Of a stretch of 64,000 nucleotides of DNA, positions 32,892 through 45,922 are shown in pieces (position 1 is the first letter of the stretch; every line of letters begins with the position of its first letter). The position numbers were made by a program, and so were the translations under genes. The stretch is from Coniferiporia sulphurascens. Lineage: Eukaryota; Basidiomycota; Agaricomycetes; Hymenochaetales; Hymenochaetaceae. Location: positions 1,178,001-1,242,000 of the forward strand of contig NBBA01000005.1 of NCBI GenBank assembly GCA_002794785.1. The letters are read 5' to 3'. The notes below the pieces were generated by a model that was not told the origin of the DNA, did no database searches, and saw only the letters and a program-made list of their open reading frames with translations.

Positions 32892-35800
32892 GTGCCAACC
32901 TCCGCCAAAGTTCAGGTTCGCGTCTCATCTGCAGCTTGCGGTTTCCGACTATTTCTTAGCATCCCTTGCTTGTGCCTACAAGGCAACTCAATAAGGGGCA
33001 TGGATGGGCATACTCTAGCCGCACTCACTCACACATCATCCATCTTCGCGTCGTCTGTGCATGTCACGACTCATGCTGTTCCTACCTCTCGTCGCGACCT
33101 ACCGCTAGCAACCGCCCTATCAGACGTTCCAGACGACCATGCATCTCATTCATCTGTATTTCATTCCCCGGAAACAGGCTATGTCCTGATACGCGTCATC
33201 CAAGGCGGCCTTGCTGTCGAGCTGATCTCGCTCTCTCACAACGTTTCTCCCATTCGTTTCGTCTTTCCAGCAGTCGTAATACCCAATCCGGCTCTGGCCA
33301 CTTTTGATGGGAAAGTCTATCTAATTGTCGTAACATCTGTTGCAATTCTATTCAAGATCAACGTCCCTCTGTCGCAAGATGGGCAGCTCTGGCACGAGCC
33401 TTTGCACAAAAACTGGTGTAGGGAATGGCAGATCAAGAAGCTTACCGGAGTAGGACCGAAATTAGTTCATGTACATGATCCTCACGACGTAGCTATTGCC
33501 TTAAGCTCAGGGGGCCACCTGAGGCTGCAGTCGAGTGTTGAACCTTTCCCGGACTACAATGGTAATGTTACATTCTTGCTGCATTCTGTTATGTGGTCTG
33601 ACGAGGAGAACCAGAGCAATGGTCGGAGACCGAATGGAAACTTTCGAACTGGTATTCCTCCTTGTTACCGGTCCTGTCGTCTGGTCATGAACACCCTGAG
33701 GAAATTGTGTCTATGGCTTCTGTCCGTCCTCCCACGGACACACCAGACTTATTCACCATTTCTCGCGACCGCGTTTTGCGGAGATGGACTGTAGCAAAAG
33801 GCTGTCGCGCGGAAATAGCCCTGGGTTCCGGTGAAGACGGTGGAGTTCCTGCAACTTTGTTAGATTGTCGACCTCAGAAACTACTTCAGGTACTAAAAAG
33901 CTCAGAGCAGAGCGGATCAGGCAAAGAGAAGGAGTGTTTTTACTTGCTTATTTATATGCCTACTCCCTCGTCACCGACATCGGGCGGATTTTTCCGTATA
34001 TATGATACCGATCGATATCAATGGAACCTGGTGGCTTCTTTCAACACGTCGGCAAACAGTGTGCATTGCAAACTGCAGGACTTCGTTCTTAGCGAAGGTA
34101 AACTATACGTGCTCTGGGAAACGCAGGGACAGTCCTTATTAGAAGTGACACTGATACACCAGATGTCAGCGGCGCAGTCTGAAAACCTGGGTGTTACATG
34201 GAGTAAAGTGCAACCAGACGGACACAATGAACTCACCCAAGAGGCACTAGATGAGCTCCTTTTGCAACCGGGGTCGCTAACAGATAAATTTCTTCAGACC
34301 ATTATGCGCCCTGGTCTTTTCTCAGCCATCACCCTACGCGCTGCTTTACAAGAATATAAGGAACATTACCTTTCCCTTCCCGGTCCTTATCCCTCTCCAC
34401 TTGTCTCTTCGTATGCAACACTCAGCGAGAATATCGCGGCCGTTGTAGGGTGTACCGTCGCACTAACTCGGGATCCTCACACTGGAGTAGCTTTGCACAA
34501 GCACTACTGGAACGCGTTGCGGAGAGACTGGGAAGGATTCGTAGCTCGATGCAAAGAGTTCGAGAGAAGTGCTCGTTGGCCAGTCTGTTTGGGTCTCATA
34601 GCGAATTCACAAGTTCTGGTAATCGAGCGTGAGCGGTTAGGCCAATGCGCTGAAGAGGATACACCTTTGCAGCTGCATCGTTTGCTATCTTCCTCATTCG
34701 AGCTTGATCCCGCCCATTTTCTTCTAAGCACCTGTTGGACGTTGCGAAGCAAGATTTCTGCGTCACTTTTGCGAAGAATCGAGACAGAAACATTAAACAT
34801 TCTCTATCAGGAATTTGCATTCCCACTCGCCGACATCGTCTCAGAGGCTTCAAACAGAGTCTTCTCACGCGAAGGGCCGGATGCTGAATTCGAGAATTGG
34901 GTTTCTGGACAGCTAAACACCGTCGAAGATTTTGATCAAGCGCTTCGCCTTGTTTTAGACGTCATTGGTGGTTTAGACAAAGCAGTCAAGCAAGAGGAAG
35001 ACGAGGTTGAGCTTATCATCCCACCCGCAACCCTAGAGTGGACCCGGGCTTTGGCAACGTCATATATTGCAGAAACGATAGAGGTCAGATATGACCTGTG
35101 CCTCGCGCTCGCAGTACTGCTTTTTTTTATGAGTGAGGATCTTAAGCGCTATGATCCTGCCTTACTCGCAGAGGTATTCTCCGTGATCCGTGGTGTCGCG
35201 ATGTGTCGCTACCTATGTAGGCAACCTGCCGGGGATTTGGAGGGGACAGGGCCTGCGGTACAGGAGGAGGCCACGGCTGATGACGTCGTTTTGCGTCTAA
35301 GCGGCATGCATATGTCACGAGGGGGCAAGAACCCTGCACCGACATATTCACTTGTTCATCGACTTCTCTCCGAAATAGGACATCCACTTCTCCCACCCGC
35401 CGCTGCTCATTATTTCCTTGATCAGCTTGGTTTGCTCGCCAGTGAGACGCCGGCTCATGCGACGCGGAGCGAAGTCCTTATATGTGAACGACTCCGCTTG
35501 CTCGGATATCGCGAAAATTCGAGGCATCTACTTTCTTGGCTTCCTAGGACGCCAGCCGTGTGTTACGTCCTCGGGCGGTTGTGGATCGACGTTGGGCGCG
35601 AGGATGAGGCCATTGTTTTGTTGCAAGGAGTGGCCGGAAGTTTTGGTGAGTAATCTTAGGGTATTCCTGTGGAGTGCGAATCCTGAGTTTGTCTGCAGGA
35701 CCTGATAGTGTATTATCACTTGATGATAACGATGCTTTATCCTCTGTTCTTCCGACAGGCGCCCTCTTCCTGACAGAGTGCGACTACTATTTACATGTTG

Positions 35801-37591
35801 CCGAGCTGTTCAGAGCCGCCGGGGTGACCAAACATGAAGTTAATTTTACCAAATTAGCTCTGTCTGTCTGGCCCGTTGGGGAAGACTTCACAGAAGTCTC
35901 GGTTTCCTCGTGGGCCATTGTCATCAAGGGATATACTGATTTGGGTTTATACGAGGATGCCTACTGCGCGCTTATATCGTCCCCGCACCACGACCGGTAC
36001 GTGTCCCGACTCTTTGGTCGATTCTAAATTGATAAATCAATCCTTTCTGTAGAAGACATCAGTACGTTTCACACCTAGTGTACAAAATTTGTGAAGATGA
36101 TGCTTTGGACCGACTTCTTTCGATGAATTTCCGTGGACTTGTGCAAGAGGTAGAACTGTCGTTGTCATTCAAAGCGCGCAATGCAGATCCTCGCAGCCGT
36201 CCAAATTGGTCTCACATTCTGTATACCTGGTATATATTTCGTGGTGATTATCGGAATGGTGAGACGAATCCATCTTAAATCGTCGAGTTCTAGTAGTCTG
36301 ATATCATTCAAGCGGCTCTTACAATGTACATTCGATCACGGAAACTATTTGAGCTACAAGGAGACCCGACCACTTCTTTGGATCTGGTCGTACAGCAAGC
36401 AGAGGCGTTGAGCATTACAATAAATGCGCTGAGCCTTATAGAGGGCAAGAGTCCGTGCATCCTTGTGCCGATGCAGGGGGCGGGCATACCGGTACGTAGA
36501 CTCTTTTCAGATGGTACTTGTTGATAAATTGAAGTACGGGTAGTCTCGTAAACGACGAAGGCATATTCCGGAAGATAAACTTTCTTCTGGCCGACGTGGC
36601 GTTGAGATAGTGAAGCTATTTACTATTGAGCAGGAGTTTACTCACCTTACCGCCAACATTGAATTACTGCGTCGAGATCCGAGATTGGTGGGGAATGGAG
36701 GTACGGATCATTCCATGGTTTTCTTGCCGTAAGTGACGCTTTTCCACTTGTTCTAGAGCTCTCAACACCGTGGGTTACGGTATCGAAGTTAACCCAGGCC
36801 GGCCTTTACGATTTGGCAATGCATACAGCAAAGGCACTTTCTGTGGATATGTCCGAGCTGTTCCAACGATTAGCGTTGCAGTGCTTACGGCTATCTACAA
36901 CGTCCGATATGACATTGTGAGCTCGTGGCTGTTTTTCTACCTTGGCCGTGCTTCGGGCTTACTATATATGTAGAATTGAGAGTGTGACATCAGATTGGCT
37001 TCTGACGGACAAAGTTTCCTCCTGGCCGGGTACGCCCGCTGATCGCGGGTGGCGATACCTCCGTCAATGCCTCGGAAGGTACGATTCGGCAGAAACGGAA
37101 TATAGTTATAGCAAGGCTGTGTTGGAAACACTGTTATCACATGATGCCTCCTCCCCGCCGCCACCTTGGTTGTTGCAGACTGTAGAGGCATGTTAATTTT
37201 GCTTCACAAATAGTGAAGTCGTATCACCGACTAACCTCATGATAGGAGCGTCACCCGGACCACCTCATTCGAGCGTGCTTGCGCTACGGAAATGTAGAAG
37301 AAGCACTTGAACACGCTTTGAGGATAGTGCGATCCGTGAGTGACTTGAATTTCCCATTGTCCGTCGCTTACACTCTTAGCACTTGACCAGTCCACATCAT
37401 CATGGGGTCGTTCGTCGGCAGACCAGTCGGCTTGTACATGGTTACCGTACACCATGATTGACACTGTTCTAAAAATGTCCGAGGAAAATGTATCCGCTCG
37501 GGCACAAAAACTCCATCAGACACTGCAGATGGAAGTGACTAGTCGCATCGCGCAATTACAAAAGCATTTGGAGAGGCTGTCTTCGCGCTAG
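32892..37591 (+). CDS. NUP120: Nucleoporin Nup120/Nup160 (Y-complex)
   Basis: A scaffold subunit of the nuclear pore Y-complex: N-terminal beta-propeller followed by a long helical solenoid. The propeller is seen in segments such as FHSPETGYVLIRVIQGGLAV, SGHEHPEEIVSMASVRPPTD and LFTISRDRVLRRWTVAKGCR. The intron at 33,562-33,614 joins them in frame. The solenoid runs from about 34,250 to the end, with several introns. Family-typical stretches are WAIVIKGYTDLGLYEDAYCA, LLSMNFRGLVQEVELSLSFK and ARNADPRSRPNWSHILYTWY, then GVEIVKLFTIEQEFTHLTAN and WLLTDKVSSWPGTPADRGWR. It ends AQLQKHLERLSSR with TAG at 37,589-37,591. The first exon is uncertain: an acceptor-like TTAG lies just before 32,887, so a short upstream exon is possible. 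Confidence 0.85.
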
Positions 37592-37832
37592 TTTGTTGAC
37601 CATTAATATTGTTCACTCTTCGCTTATATTTTTCTTCCAACGAGTATCATATTTTACGTATATGGTCGATAGCGAAACAGCATTGAACGACACAAAACAA
37701 ACAAGTAAACAGTACAAACAAGTGAAATACCAGGCTGGCAGACCTCACCCACTAAGGCGGCGCGAACTAGTAAAAGCAAATCCGAAATATAAGATAACAA
37801 AACGAATAGTCACAAGATCGCGACATGCACGT

Positions 37833-40829
37833 TTACATGCGAGAAGCGTCCGGCCTCTGCATCACGTCCAGGAAGCGCACCCATTCGCCCTGGCCAAAAC
37901 CGACCGAAGCCCCCCACATGGATTCGTCCGCACCCTGTGCATACGCTGTCTCGACATAGTCTTGTGGCTGTATGGAATAAGGTGGTACACGCGACGGTTG
38001 TAGCTGGGGGAGATAGGATGGGGCACCGCCTGTTGGTCCCGAATTAGATGGGTGCGCCGCGTGAGCCATTGTATGGTGCAGGGGCGCAGGCGGCGGCGTG
38101 TGGAGCGGCGTGAAGGATTCCATCCCATGCACGGATTGTTGAACGTGAGGAGCGGCTTGTGCGTAAGAAGGTGCGCGAGTTGAAGAGGGCTGACTGTCTA
38201 AGGGTGCACCAAGAGGATCTGTGATTGTCTGAGGAAGGTGTAGCTCGACGGTGGGAGATGTTACATTGCTGGGCACAACTGGCAGTACTCCTTGTACGGT
38301 GGAGGGAGGGGAGGCAGAGTTCGAGTACATAGGTGAACCTGACGTACCCCGACGGCCAGGTGAGTCTATATGTGAACGTGGATATGCGGGCGAGTCGTGA
38401 TAAGGGAACGCAAGGCCCTTGACTAGCGATAGTACTTGTTTCTTCTTCTTCTCACGCTCCTCCTGGCCCTCTCCTGGAGGTGAAGGCTCATACAACGGCG
38501 CGAGGGCCGTAAGCATGTTCGTCGCCTTGTCTGCAATTGCAACACCTCGGGATATGCTGAGAATATCCAATGCACGGCGAATATTGGCTCGGAAGAGATT
38601 TGCCCCAGGTTGGTCTGGGTTTGCAATAAGCTGAAAGGAAAAGAACATAGCTGCGCCGAAACAGTGAAAGGGGCCCCAGTGCATGTGTCCTGGAACCGCG
38701 AGTGATGAACTGGCTAACACATCAGGGCGCGCCTGACCAACAAGTTGTATCAGCTTGTCAGCAGCGCCTACAGCGATGTCAAGTGACTGCGCCATATGCT
38801 CGCTGATAGAATTATTTCCACCTGCAATACTTCTTTTCCCTAGAGCAGGGCGCTGGCTATCATGAGCAGCAGCGGCGTACGGCCTATGAAGGGAAAATCG
38901 AATATGATAGTAAGACGTGCGCATAATTATACTCTGTGCACCCAGACGCATCGAAGAAGGCAGTGGGCTCGCCAAATAACGTGCCAGACGGTACTCGTCG
39001 AGATCCAATTCCTTCGGAAGTTCATTCATCCAGGTTACGAGCTCACGATCGCGTTCCTGGACACTATCGTACGTCACGGGTCGTACCGACACAGCGTCAT
39101 CGACAATGTTACCCAGGATATATGCGAGGCGGAAAAAGTGTAGGTTCGGGAAGAAGAGACGCCCGCTAGGATCAAGCGCAGGATCGACATATGAGGGCAT
39201 CTGAGTGTCGAAATGGTGAGATGCAATCGAAAGCGGGCGGCCGAAGAGAAAACATTGCCAACTGCAAAAAAGGGATGCACAATATAAGCAGTGAACGCCG
39301 TACACAAATGCGACTGCGTACTGACCGTTCAAGGAGGACAATATGCCACCAGGCCCAACGGCGCCGCTCTGCCAGCTCACGTGGCATTTTCCATCTCTCT
39401 GGATCGCGATGAAGGCCCATAGCAGTACCCATGCTGACAAGCTCGCCTCTTATAGCCCAAATTTCCTCAGCGTCATTCTTAGACAACGTGAGATAATGAG
39501 TGCGAATCAAAAGGAGCTCGACTAATTCAAGGGATAAAGAGCGAGATTCACTGCGGTAACGACCCAGCGCATCTCGCGCAATGGCGTAGTAGCGTTCACC
39601 AAGTTCCTCATGCCCATGCGGGAGCGAAGCTAGCAATGCGTGACGCTCAGGAAGGTAGCGGATGGCAAGGGCCATGATGACACATAGCGTTGCAAGCACA
39701 AGCCGATCCGAAAATTGGCCAGTCTTGAATTTCCCCCATGCCAAGAGAAAAGACTTCGGGTAGACGTGTCGATACATCCAATTACAGTTCTCAAAATAAA
39801 AATCAATAAGGCCTATATCAGAATCGGATTCTTAGTTCCCCCTAAAAAAGATGATAAAAGAGACAATACCATCAATTATGTGCAGTTGAGGCAAGAGGGC
39901 TAGCAAGTCATCATCATACGTGCGTGACTGGTCATGTGCGGCAGCGGTAGCCTCATCCCCAGACCGGGCGGAATCGTCCCCACTGATGTCCGCATCCTTG
40001 CTTTCACGGTGTTCAGACGACTTGAAGCCCAATAAATGCGTCACCATTGAGGTAGGACCCGCATAAAGGCCACCATGTCCTTTCTGGGCTAGCATGCCGG
40101 GCACAGATTTTCCCGGGGGTTCGCCCACGTCTGAAACGATATTTGTCTGAGGTACCTGTACGTGATTTACAGCCTTCGATATACTTGAGGACCCTGAAGA
40201 ACTTGGAGGAGCAGTCCCAGACCGGATTATAAAAGCTTCAAGAGTTGCCAAGGACTGACGAATATGAGCAATCTCATGGTGTGGGTCTATCTTACTTCCA
40301 CTGTCAAAAGAATAACAGGTTAAATTGGCGAGAAGACTTTTAGGAATAAAACTGACCGATTGTCTTCACTCGGCTCGGATGCAGCACCCTGGTAACAAAG
40401 CAGAGCGGTTCCTACATGTGTAAATAAGATTGGTATCGCGTAGGGACAAATAAAAACGGGCGGTACCTCTGAGAACACATGAGGAGCAAGGCTTTCCCCT
40501 TGCGGAGACAATCTGTTAGAGAAACGGGAGTAAACAAAGTCGAGGACATACCTGTCGCATTTAAGCTTGCTAGAGCGACAGGGTTCGCAATTTATAGCCT
40601 TCCTCGCCCGCTTCGCTGGGGGCTTACCCGACGACTGGAAGTCCCTTTCTGCGGTGGGAGAGCGCGTGGCATTGTCATGGTCGGAAGCAATTTGAGCGGT
40701 GTCGCTGTGCTCAATTTTGAGACGCTGCGTCGGGCGTGGGTTCATGGAATGGCGCGGCTGGATGAGAGAAGGGTTGTGATCTTGGGCCTGTACCTGCGTG
40801 TCTGGCATCACGTAGGAGGTGGAAGTCAA
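37833..40829 (-). CDS. Zn2Cys6 fungal transcription factor
   Basis: A nuclear regulator with an N-terminal Zn2Cys6 cluster and the fungal-specific middle homology domain. The cluster is split by introns. It opens with KPPAKRARKAINCEPCRSSK and LKCDR; the intron 40,499-40,551 must use the CGCAAG acceptor, which yields GKPCSSCVLRG, and a further intron leads to TALLCYQG. That gives all six cysteines. The middle domain shows MYRHVYPKSFLLAWGKFKTG, LSLELVELLLIRTHYLTLSK, GTAMGLHRDPERWKMPRELA, ERRRWAWWHIVLLER and FGRPLSIASHHFDTQMPSYV. The C-terminus is Pro/Ser/Gln-rich, a probable activation region. Target genes cannot be deduced. It diverges from STI1 with 262 bp between starts. Confidence 0.93.
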
Positions 40830-41091
40830 AGTAAGAGGAGGACGCCCGTCATCTCGGCCTCACTGAGTGCGCTCTCAGGAGTAAGGGCCGCCCATAGACT
40901 TGTCGAACTGAATACTCGGCAGAATTTCCTTTTCTGGTGCATGATCAATACCCGGGGAGTTCCGGAGGAAGTGCCTTTTCTAAAATACGGGCCCGGCTAG
41001 CCAGTTCGAGAACATTCGGCCTAATCCGCATATATGTGTTCGGGCTTGCCGTATCCATCTCACTCTAACCTCGCTTCTACTTGCGACGACC

Positions 41092-43257
41092 ATGGCAGAC
41101 GTAAGCACAGTCGACCCGGGGTGCAATCAACCCCGCAATACTCACATTTCGTCCACAGGCAAGCGCACTTAAAGATCAGGGAAACAAAGCGTTTGCCGCA
41201 AAGGACTACGACAAAGCCATCGAGCTCTTCTCCCAGGCTATCGCGCTTGATCCTTCAAATCACGTACTTTACTCGAACCGCAGCGCAGCAAAGGCTGGAA
41301 AGCGTCTCTGGGATGCCGCTCTAGAAGATGCGGAGTCTGTATGCTCATGTTCGCCGCCGTTCGCCGCCAAAGGTCGCTTTCTGACGCATTTACTCTGTAG
41401 TGCATCAAAGTAAACCCGAGCTGGGGGAAAGGCTACGCTCGCAAGGGGGTGAGTTGCAATATATGTCTCTCTGTGTACCACATGCTGACGGGAGTACAGG
41501 CCGCCCTTCACGGTGCTCACAGGTTTGATGAGGCCATCTCTGCATACGAGGAAGGTCTCAAACTTGAAGACAACCCGGCTCTCCGTAAGGGTTTAAAGGA
41601 AGTACAAGAGGCGAAGGAGCTAGATTCCGGCAGTTCGGGGGACGCCACTGGGCTTGGAAAAATATTTGCTGATCCCAACATGGTTGGCAAGCTCGCCGGA
41701 AACCCGAAAACGCAAAAGTACCTTGCGGATCCGGCTTTCATGAACATGGTGTGTTTTACTATGATTACGACGTCATGCCACAAATGTTCATGTCTTGCTC
41801 CGTGCGCAGCTTCTCGCAATTCAAAAAAACCCGCAGCTCGCGCAAGGAGCCTTGCAGGATCCTCGTATGATCGAAGTCATGGGTGTGTTAATGGGCATAG
41901 ATCTGCAGGCCTTCTCGCGGCCTGAAGGTTCAGGAGGCGCTCCACCCCAGTTCTCCCAGTCTCATTCCCCATCTTCTTCATCCCCGCAGTCTTCATCGCC
42001 AACGCCAACGTCGAAGCCTTCATCGTCCAAGGTCGAAGAAGATACATCCATGGCGGAAGCTGAGGAGGAGGATGCTGATGCGATTGAGGAGAAGAAGGCA
42101 AAGACAGCAGCCGAGGAGCAAAAGAAGGTTGGGGGCGATGCATACCGCAAGCGTGACTTCGGAACGGCGGCGGCGGCTTTTGAGAGAGCCTGGAAACTCT
42201 GGCCAAAAGACGTGACCTTTTTGACCAACTTGAGTGGTACGTGTATCGTTAGGCACGATGCCAATCAGCTTGCTAGTAGCCCTCATTGCAATCCTTCAGC
42301 CGTACAATTTGAACAGGGCGAATATGACAAGTGTATCGCTACGTGCGAAACAGCTGTCGAAGAAGGTCGTTCTATTCGTGCGGACTACAAGCTCATTGCA
42401 AAAGCGTATGGACGTATTGGTTCGGCATATCAGCGCAAGGGCGATCTCGAGACTGCAGTCCGTTTCTTCAATAAGTCGCTTACGGAGCACCGCACGCCAG
42501 ATGTCCTCAACAAGCTGCGCGATGCTGAGCGCGAAAAGGTCGCCGCCGCCGCCGCTGCTTACGTTGATCCGGCGCTCAGTGCAAAAGCACGTGAGGAGGG
42601 TAATGTTCTGTTCAAGGCGGGCGATTTCGCCGGCGCCGTGAAGAGCTACACAGAGAGTATTAAACGCGATCCAAAGGATCCGAGAGGCTACAACAACCGC
42701 GCGCTGTGTTATACTAAGCTCGTAGCTTTACCGGAAGCACTCAAGGATGCTGAAGATGCGATTTCAATTGACCCAAAATTTGGTAAATCTTATTCCTGAA
42801 TAAAGGCAGGCGTCTTACTTTTGGCATTCTAGTTAAAGCGTATATCCGCAAAAGCACGATTTTATTCGGGATGCGTGAATATACTAAAGCCATAGAAGCG
42901 ATTCAGCTGGCTGCAGAGAAGGACGAAGACGGTTCACACACAAAGGAGATTCAGCAGCAGTTGATCAAGTGCAACGAGGCCTTGTCAGCGCAACGAGCAG
43001 GGGAGTCAGAGCAGGAAGCGTTGGAGCGCGCAATGCGCGACCCCGAGGTTGCTGTACGTCTTCCATGGGTCCTCGGCCTTACTCTGCGATACTAATTACT
43101 TGTGTTTACAAAGAAAATTATGAACGACCCCGTCATGCAGCAGATTCTGCAACAAGCACAGCAGGATCCAGGCGCGTTGCAAGATCACATGAAGAACCCA
43201 GGCGTGCGAGACAAGATCATGAAGCTCGTCAATGCGGGCATCATCAGGACGCGGTGA
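41092..43257 (+). CDS. STI1: Hsp70-Hsp90 organising cochaperone Sti1/Hop
   Basis: Bridges Hsp70 and Hsp90 and hands clients from one to the other. A three-codon first exon (ATG GCA GAC, then GTAAGC) joins ASALKDQGNKAFAAKDYDKA, the start of TPR1. Order of domains: TPR1 (LDPSNHVLYSNRSAAKAGKR), DP1 (GLGKIFADPNMVGKLAGNPK and LLAIQKNPQLAQGALQDPRM), an acidic-Ser linker, TPR2A (EEQKKVGGDAYRKRDFGTAA), TPR2B (KAREEGNVLFKAGDFAGAVK), and DP2 (VMQQILQQAQQDPGALQDHM). The end is GIIRTR. Carboxylate-clamp residues of the TPR domains (Lys/Asn-Asn/Lys/Arg pattern) are present in the expected helices. About seven introns. This is a complete, ordinary Sti1. Confidence 0.97.
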
Positions 43258-43570
43258 CCAACTTAATCTGCTTTCAACGTCTCAATGCTCGAGTGATCAG
43301 GCTGTACTGGATGTATCTTAAGTAATATAAACAAGTACTTCATGTATTCCATTCGCGCATTCAGTGCTTTGACATATCAGACGGCTTCAAGTATAATACT
43401 GTTTGGTGATAATGGATGATAAAAGCAATTGGAACCCGCTCATTCGGGTGACAGTCGCTATTCTACCGCAGACGCAGCCGAATCGTTACTATTAAGCGTT
43501 AAAAACTGAATCGATCCTCAGAATAGGGCAGGCCGACTACAAGGTCGCACATGTAGCAGTTATGTGTATA

Positions 43571-45064
43571 CTACGGAGGTGAAGCCCACGACCATCCAAG
43601 ATATCCAGAATCTTTAAAAATGCCAACCACCTTTTGCTCAATCTCCTGTCTCTTTGAGAGATCGTGGGCCTGATGAACCTCTCTCCATGTTCTTACTGAC
43701 TCATGCACTTCCGCCGGATTGCTCCACCCAATCACTACAGGCACATCTTGTACGCCCGCTTGCTCCTCCTGCCCATCAATGCGAAACAAATTGCCATTCC
43801 TCATCGAGTACCCAAGCGCGACATTGGGTAGCCCACCAGGCCATTCCGCCTCTGTACAGGCATCGGAAGCGGCGACAACAGCCGCGCGCAACGGCGCGGG
43901 TGAGGGATGCCAAACGGGAGGTGAAGGGGTGAGCAAACCCATGTTGAGGGGGGACGCAGCGACGAGCTGCGAGACGCGGGCACGCTCGCGGAGAGGCACA
44001 GCGAAATCAGAGAATGCAAAATTCTGCAGATTCGAATGCGAGTAAGAAAGAATGACGTCGACGGGCTCAAATGGTGGAGAGTGCAAAATGAGTAGTGCAA
44101 GACGCAAGAGGGTTGGGAGGGGATAACCTAATTGTCCAGATTGAGTATATTCCCTGTAGGTTCGGTAGAAGTATACGAACCAGTGATGCCAATTCGCTTG
44201 ATCAAGCCCTCTGACTGCATCTTCTGAAGCTCCTTGTACGCATCAAGAACACGTCGATCACCCTCACCCCAGATCTTTCCTTCCTGCCCCTCCCCTAATC
44301 CGTACAGGGCGCGATCAGTACCCAGGGCGGAGCCATGATCTCCTGACCTCTTAGGCATAATTTCCTCAGCAACAAACTCCACATCGTGCAGATAGACGAC
44401 ATCGAGATAGTCAGTGTTAAGCCGCACGAGGCTACGTTCGACACTTCTGCGGATTGTCTTCGGGGAGTAGTCAAACGCCTCTCTGTCTGCACCGTAGCGA
44501 CCACACTTTGTCATCTGCCAACAGTATGTCAATTGTTTTTCCTGGGATAGGACAGAAACGGAATCAAACCAGTTGGTACGACGGGCGAGGGAATTCTTTG
44601 TCCAAGCCTTTCAGCACTGTGCCGAGTACAATCTCAGACGGGCCATAGTATGCTGAAGTATCGAACGCAGTTATCCCATAGCTGCCATCCGATAAGAAAT
44701 CGCACTGGAACTAGCGCAAAGACTCACCGGAGGGCAGTTCTAACAGTCCTCAAGGGCACAAGGCTAGCAGGTTCAATCGAGTTACATGGCTTTCACGAGA
44801 AATAAAAAACCAACGCTCGGCACCTTTCCAAATGACTGTCGTTGTTGTACTGATTAGAGAACGACCCACCGCCGAAAATTAAGGCTGGCAAGTTGAGCGC
44901 GCCAAATTCGCCCTAGTAGTGAGCGAGTAAGAAACCGTCAGAAGCGCGATGGGACAGACTACCAAAGATAAGCCAGCTCTCGGAATTTCTTCTGGTGTCT
45001 CCAATATGTTTTCAGAAGATGGTAACACGAAGGTTGGCTGGGGCGAGTCCAAGGGCATCACCAT
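43571..45064 (-). CDS. ARA2: Aldo-keto reductase, D-arabinose 1-dehydrogenase type (Ara2-like)
   Basis: A NAD(P)-linked oxidoreductase related to yeast Ara2 and plant L-galactose dehydrogenase; in yeast Ara2 acts in D-erythroascorbate synthesis. The AKR tetrad can be assembled across exons: Asp and Tyr in TAFDTSAYYGPSEIVLGT, Lys in MTKCGRYGADREAFDYSPK, and His in YLDVVYLHDVEFVAEE. Further marks are GLIKRIGITGYPLPTLLRLA (frame restored by an intron GTTCGT...AATTAG) and FAVPLRERARVSQLVAASPL with NMGLLTP. The stop is TAG at 43,571-43,573. The first exon, starting at 45,064 (MVMPLDSPQP), is plausible but less certain than the rest. Substrate is inferred from family resemblance only. Confidence 0.85.
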
Positions 45065-45275
45065 GTCGAAGCGGAAGGCACTAGGAAGAAAGATGAGAAG
45101 GAGTCGAGAGCAACCAGCCTCATTAGCAATTATGATCCATCATATAGCGCGGGCCGTTTTCGTCCCGGCCAGGAGAGGGGGCGCCGAGAAATCATACACA
45201 AAAAAAACGAAGAGAAGAAGCAAAGTGACTGTATATTGAAAGCGATGGCGCAATAAGGTACATCGTAACCCTTGG

Positions 45276-45774
45276 CTACCACCTACAGCTTATCACGCGA
45301 CCAACTGTGTGCGCACCAACCGCCATCAAAAGCCGACCCGAACCAAACAGGGCAAAAACTAACCTTTTCTCCAGCCTGTCGTTGACATTGATCATCTTTG
45401 TGGACTGGTCTGGCTTGATGGTATTCCATGGCTCGGGGTTGTTTTTTGTCCAAACAACTTTGTGAGTAGTAAGCATAAGGAAAAATTGCGCCATATCATA
45501 CGTGAACACAGCACATACCAGTCGGACCCCTTGCCAGACGCGACAAGTACCAAGCACCTCCTCCGAGGGCTACACCAATAATTGTATACCTTAAGTTGTG
45601 AAAGGGTAAGGGATGTCAAATAAATTTGAAAAATGATGTGAAATGGTCGTCGCTCGTACAGGGGAATAGCCTACGTGTCGGTTAGTAAAGAATAAAAACC
45701 GTAGATAAGTTGCTGTGGATAGTACTCACCTCGATGGCGAACCAATGTTTCATGAAACCGCGAGCGGGCGACAT
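45276..45774 (-). CDS. B12D/MLRQ (NDUFA4-like) respiratory-chain subunit
   Basis: A small single-helix protein of the mitochondrial inner membrane. Four exons splice to about 77 residues: MSPARGFMKHWFAIE, then AIPLYTIIGVALGGGAWYLS (the membrane helix), RLARGPTVVWTKNNPEPW and NTIKPDQSTKMINVNDRLEK. The TKNNPEPWN motif and the length match the B12D/NDUFA4 family, annotated in fungi as the complex I MLRQ subunit; the mammalian NDUFA4 is now assigned to cytochrome c oxidase. It faces another complex I gene across 148 bp. The final few residues depend on whether a last intron (GTTAGT...ATAAG) is used; both readings end at the same TAG. Confidence 0.86.
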
Positions 45775-45922
45775 GGTGGACAGCGTTTAAGAGGTGATGG
45801 AGGAGCGGGCGATGAGTGGGCGTAATATTGGGCTCGCGTACTTCGCTGTGCCGGAAAATCCCGGATGCCAACCTCTTGACGGATGAGGTCGGCGCGTTTA
45901 CCTCAGTACTTTCGCCTCAATC
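45775..45922. promoter_or_regulatory. Shared divergent promoter of two respiratory-chain genes
   Basis: 148 bp separate the start codons of the B12D/MLRQ and NDUFA12 genes. Both products belong to the respiratory chain, so co-regulation from one short promoter is a reasonable inference. No known binding motif was recognised. Confidence 0.55.
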
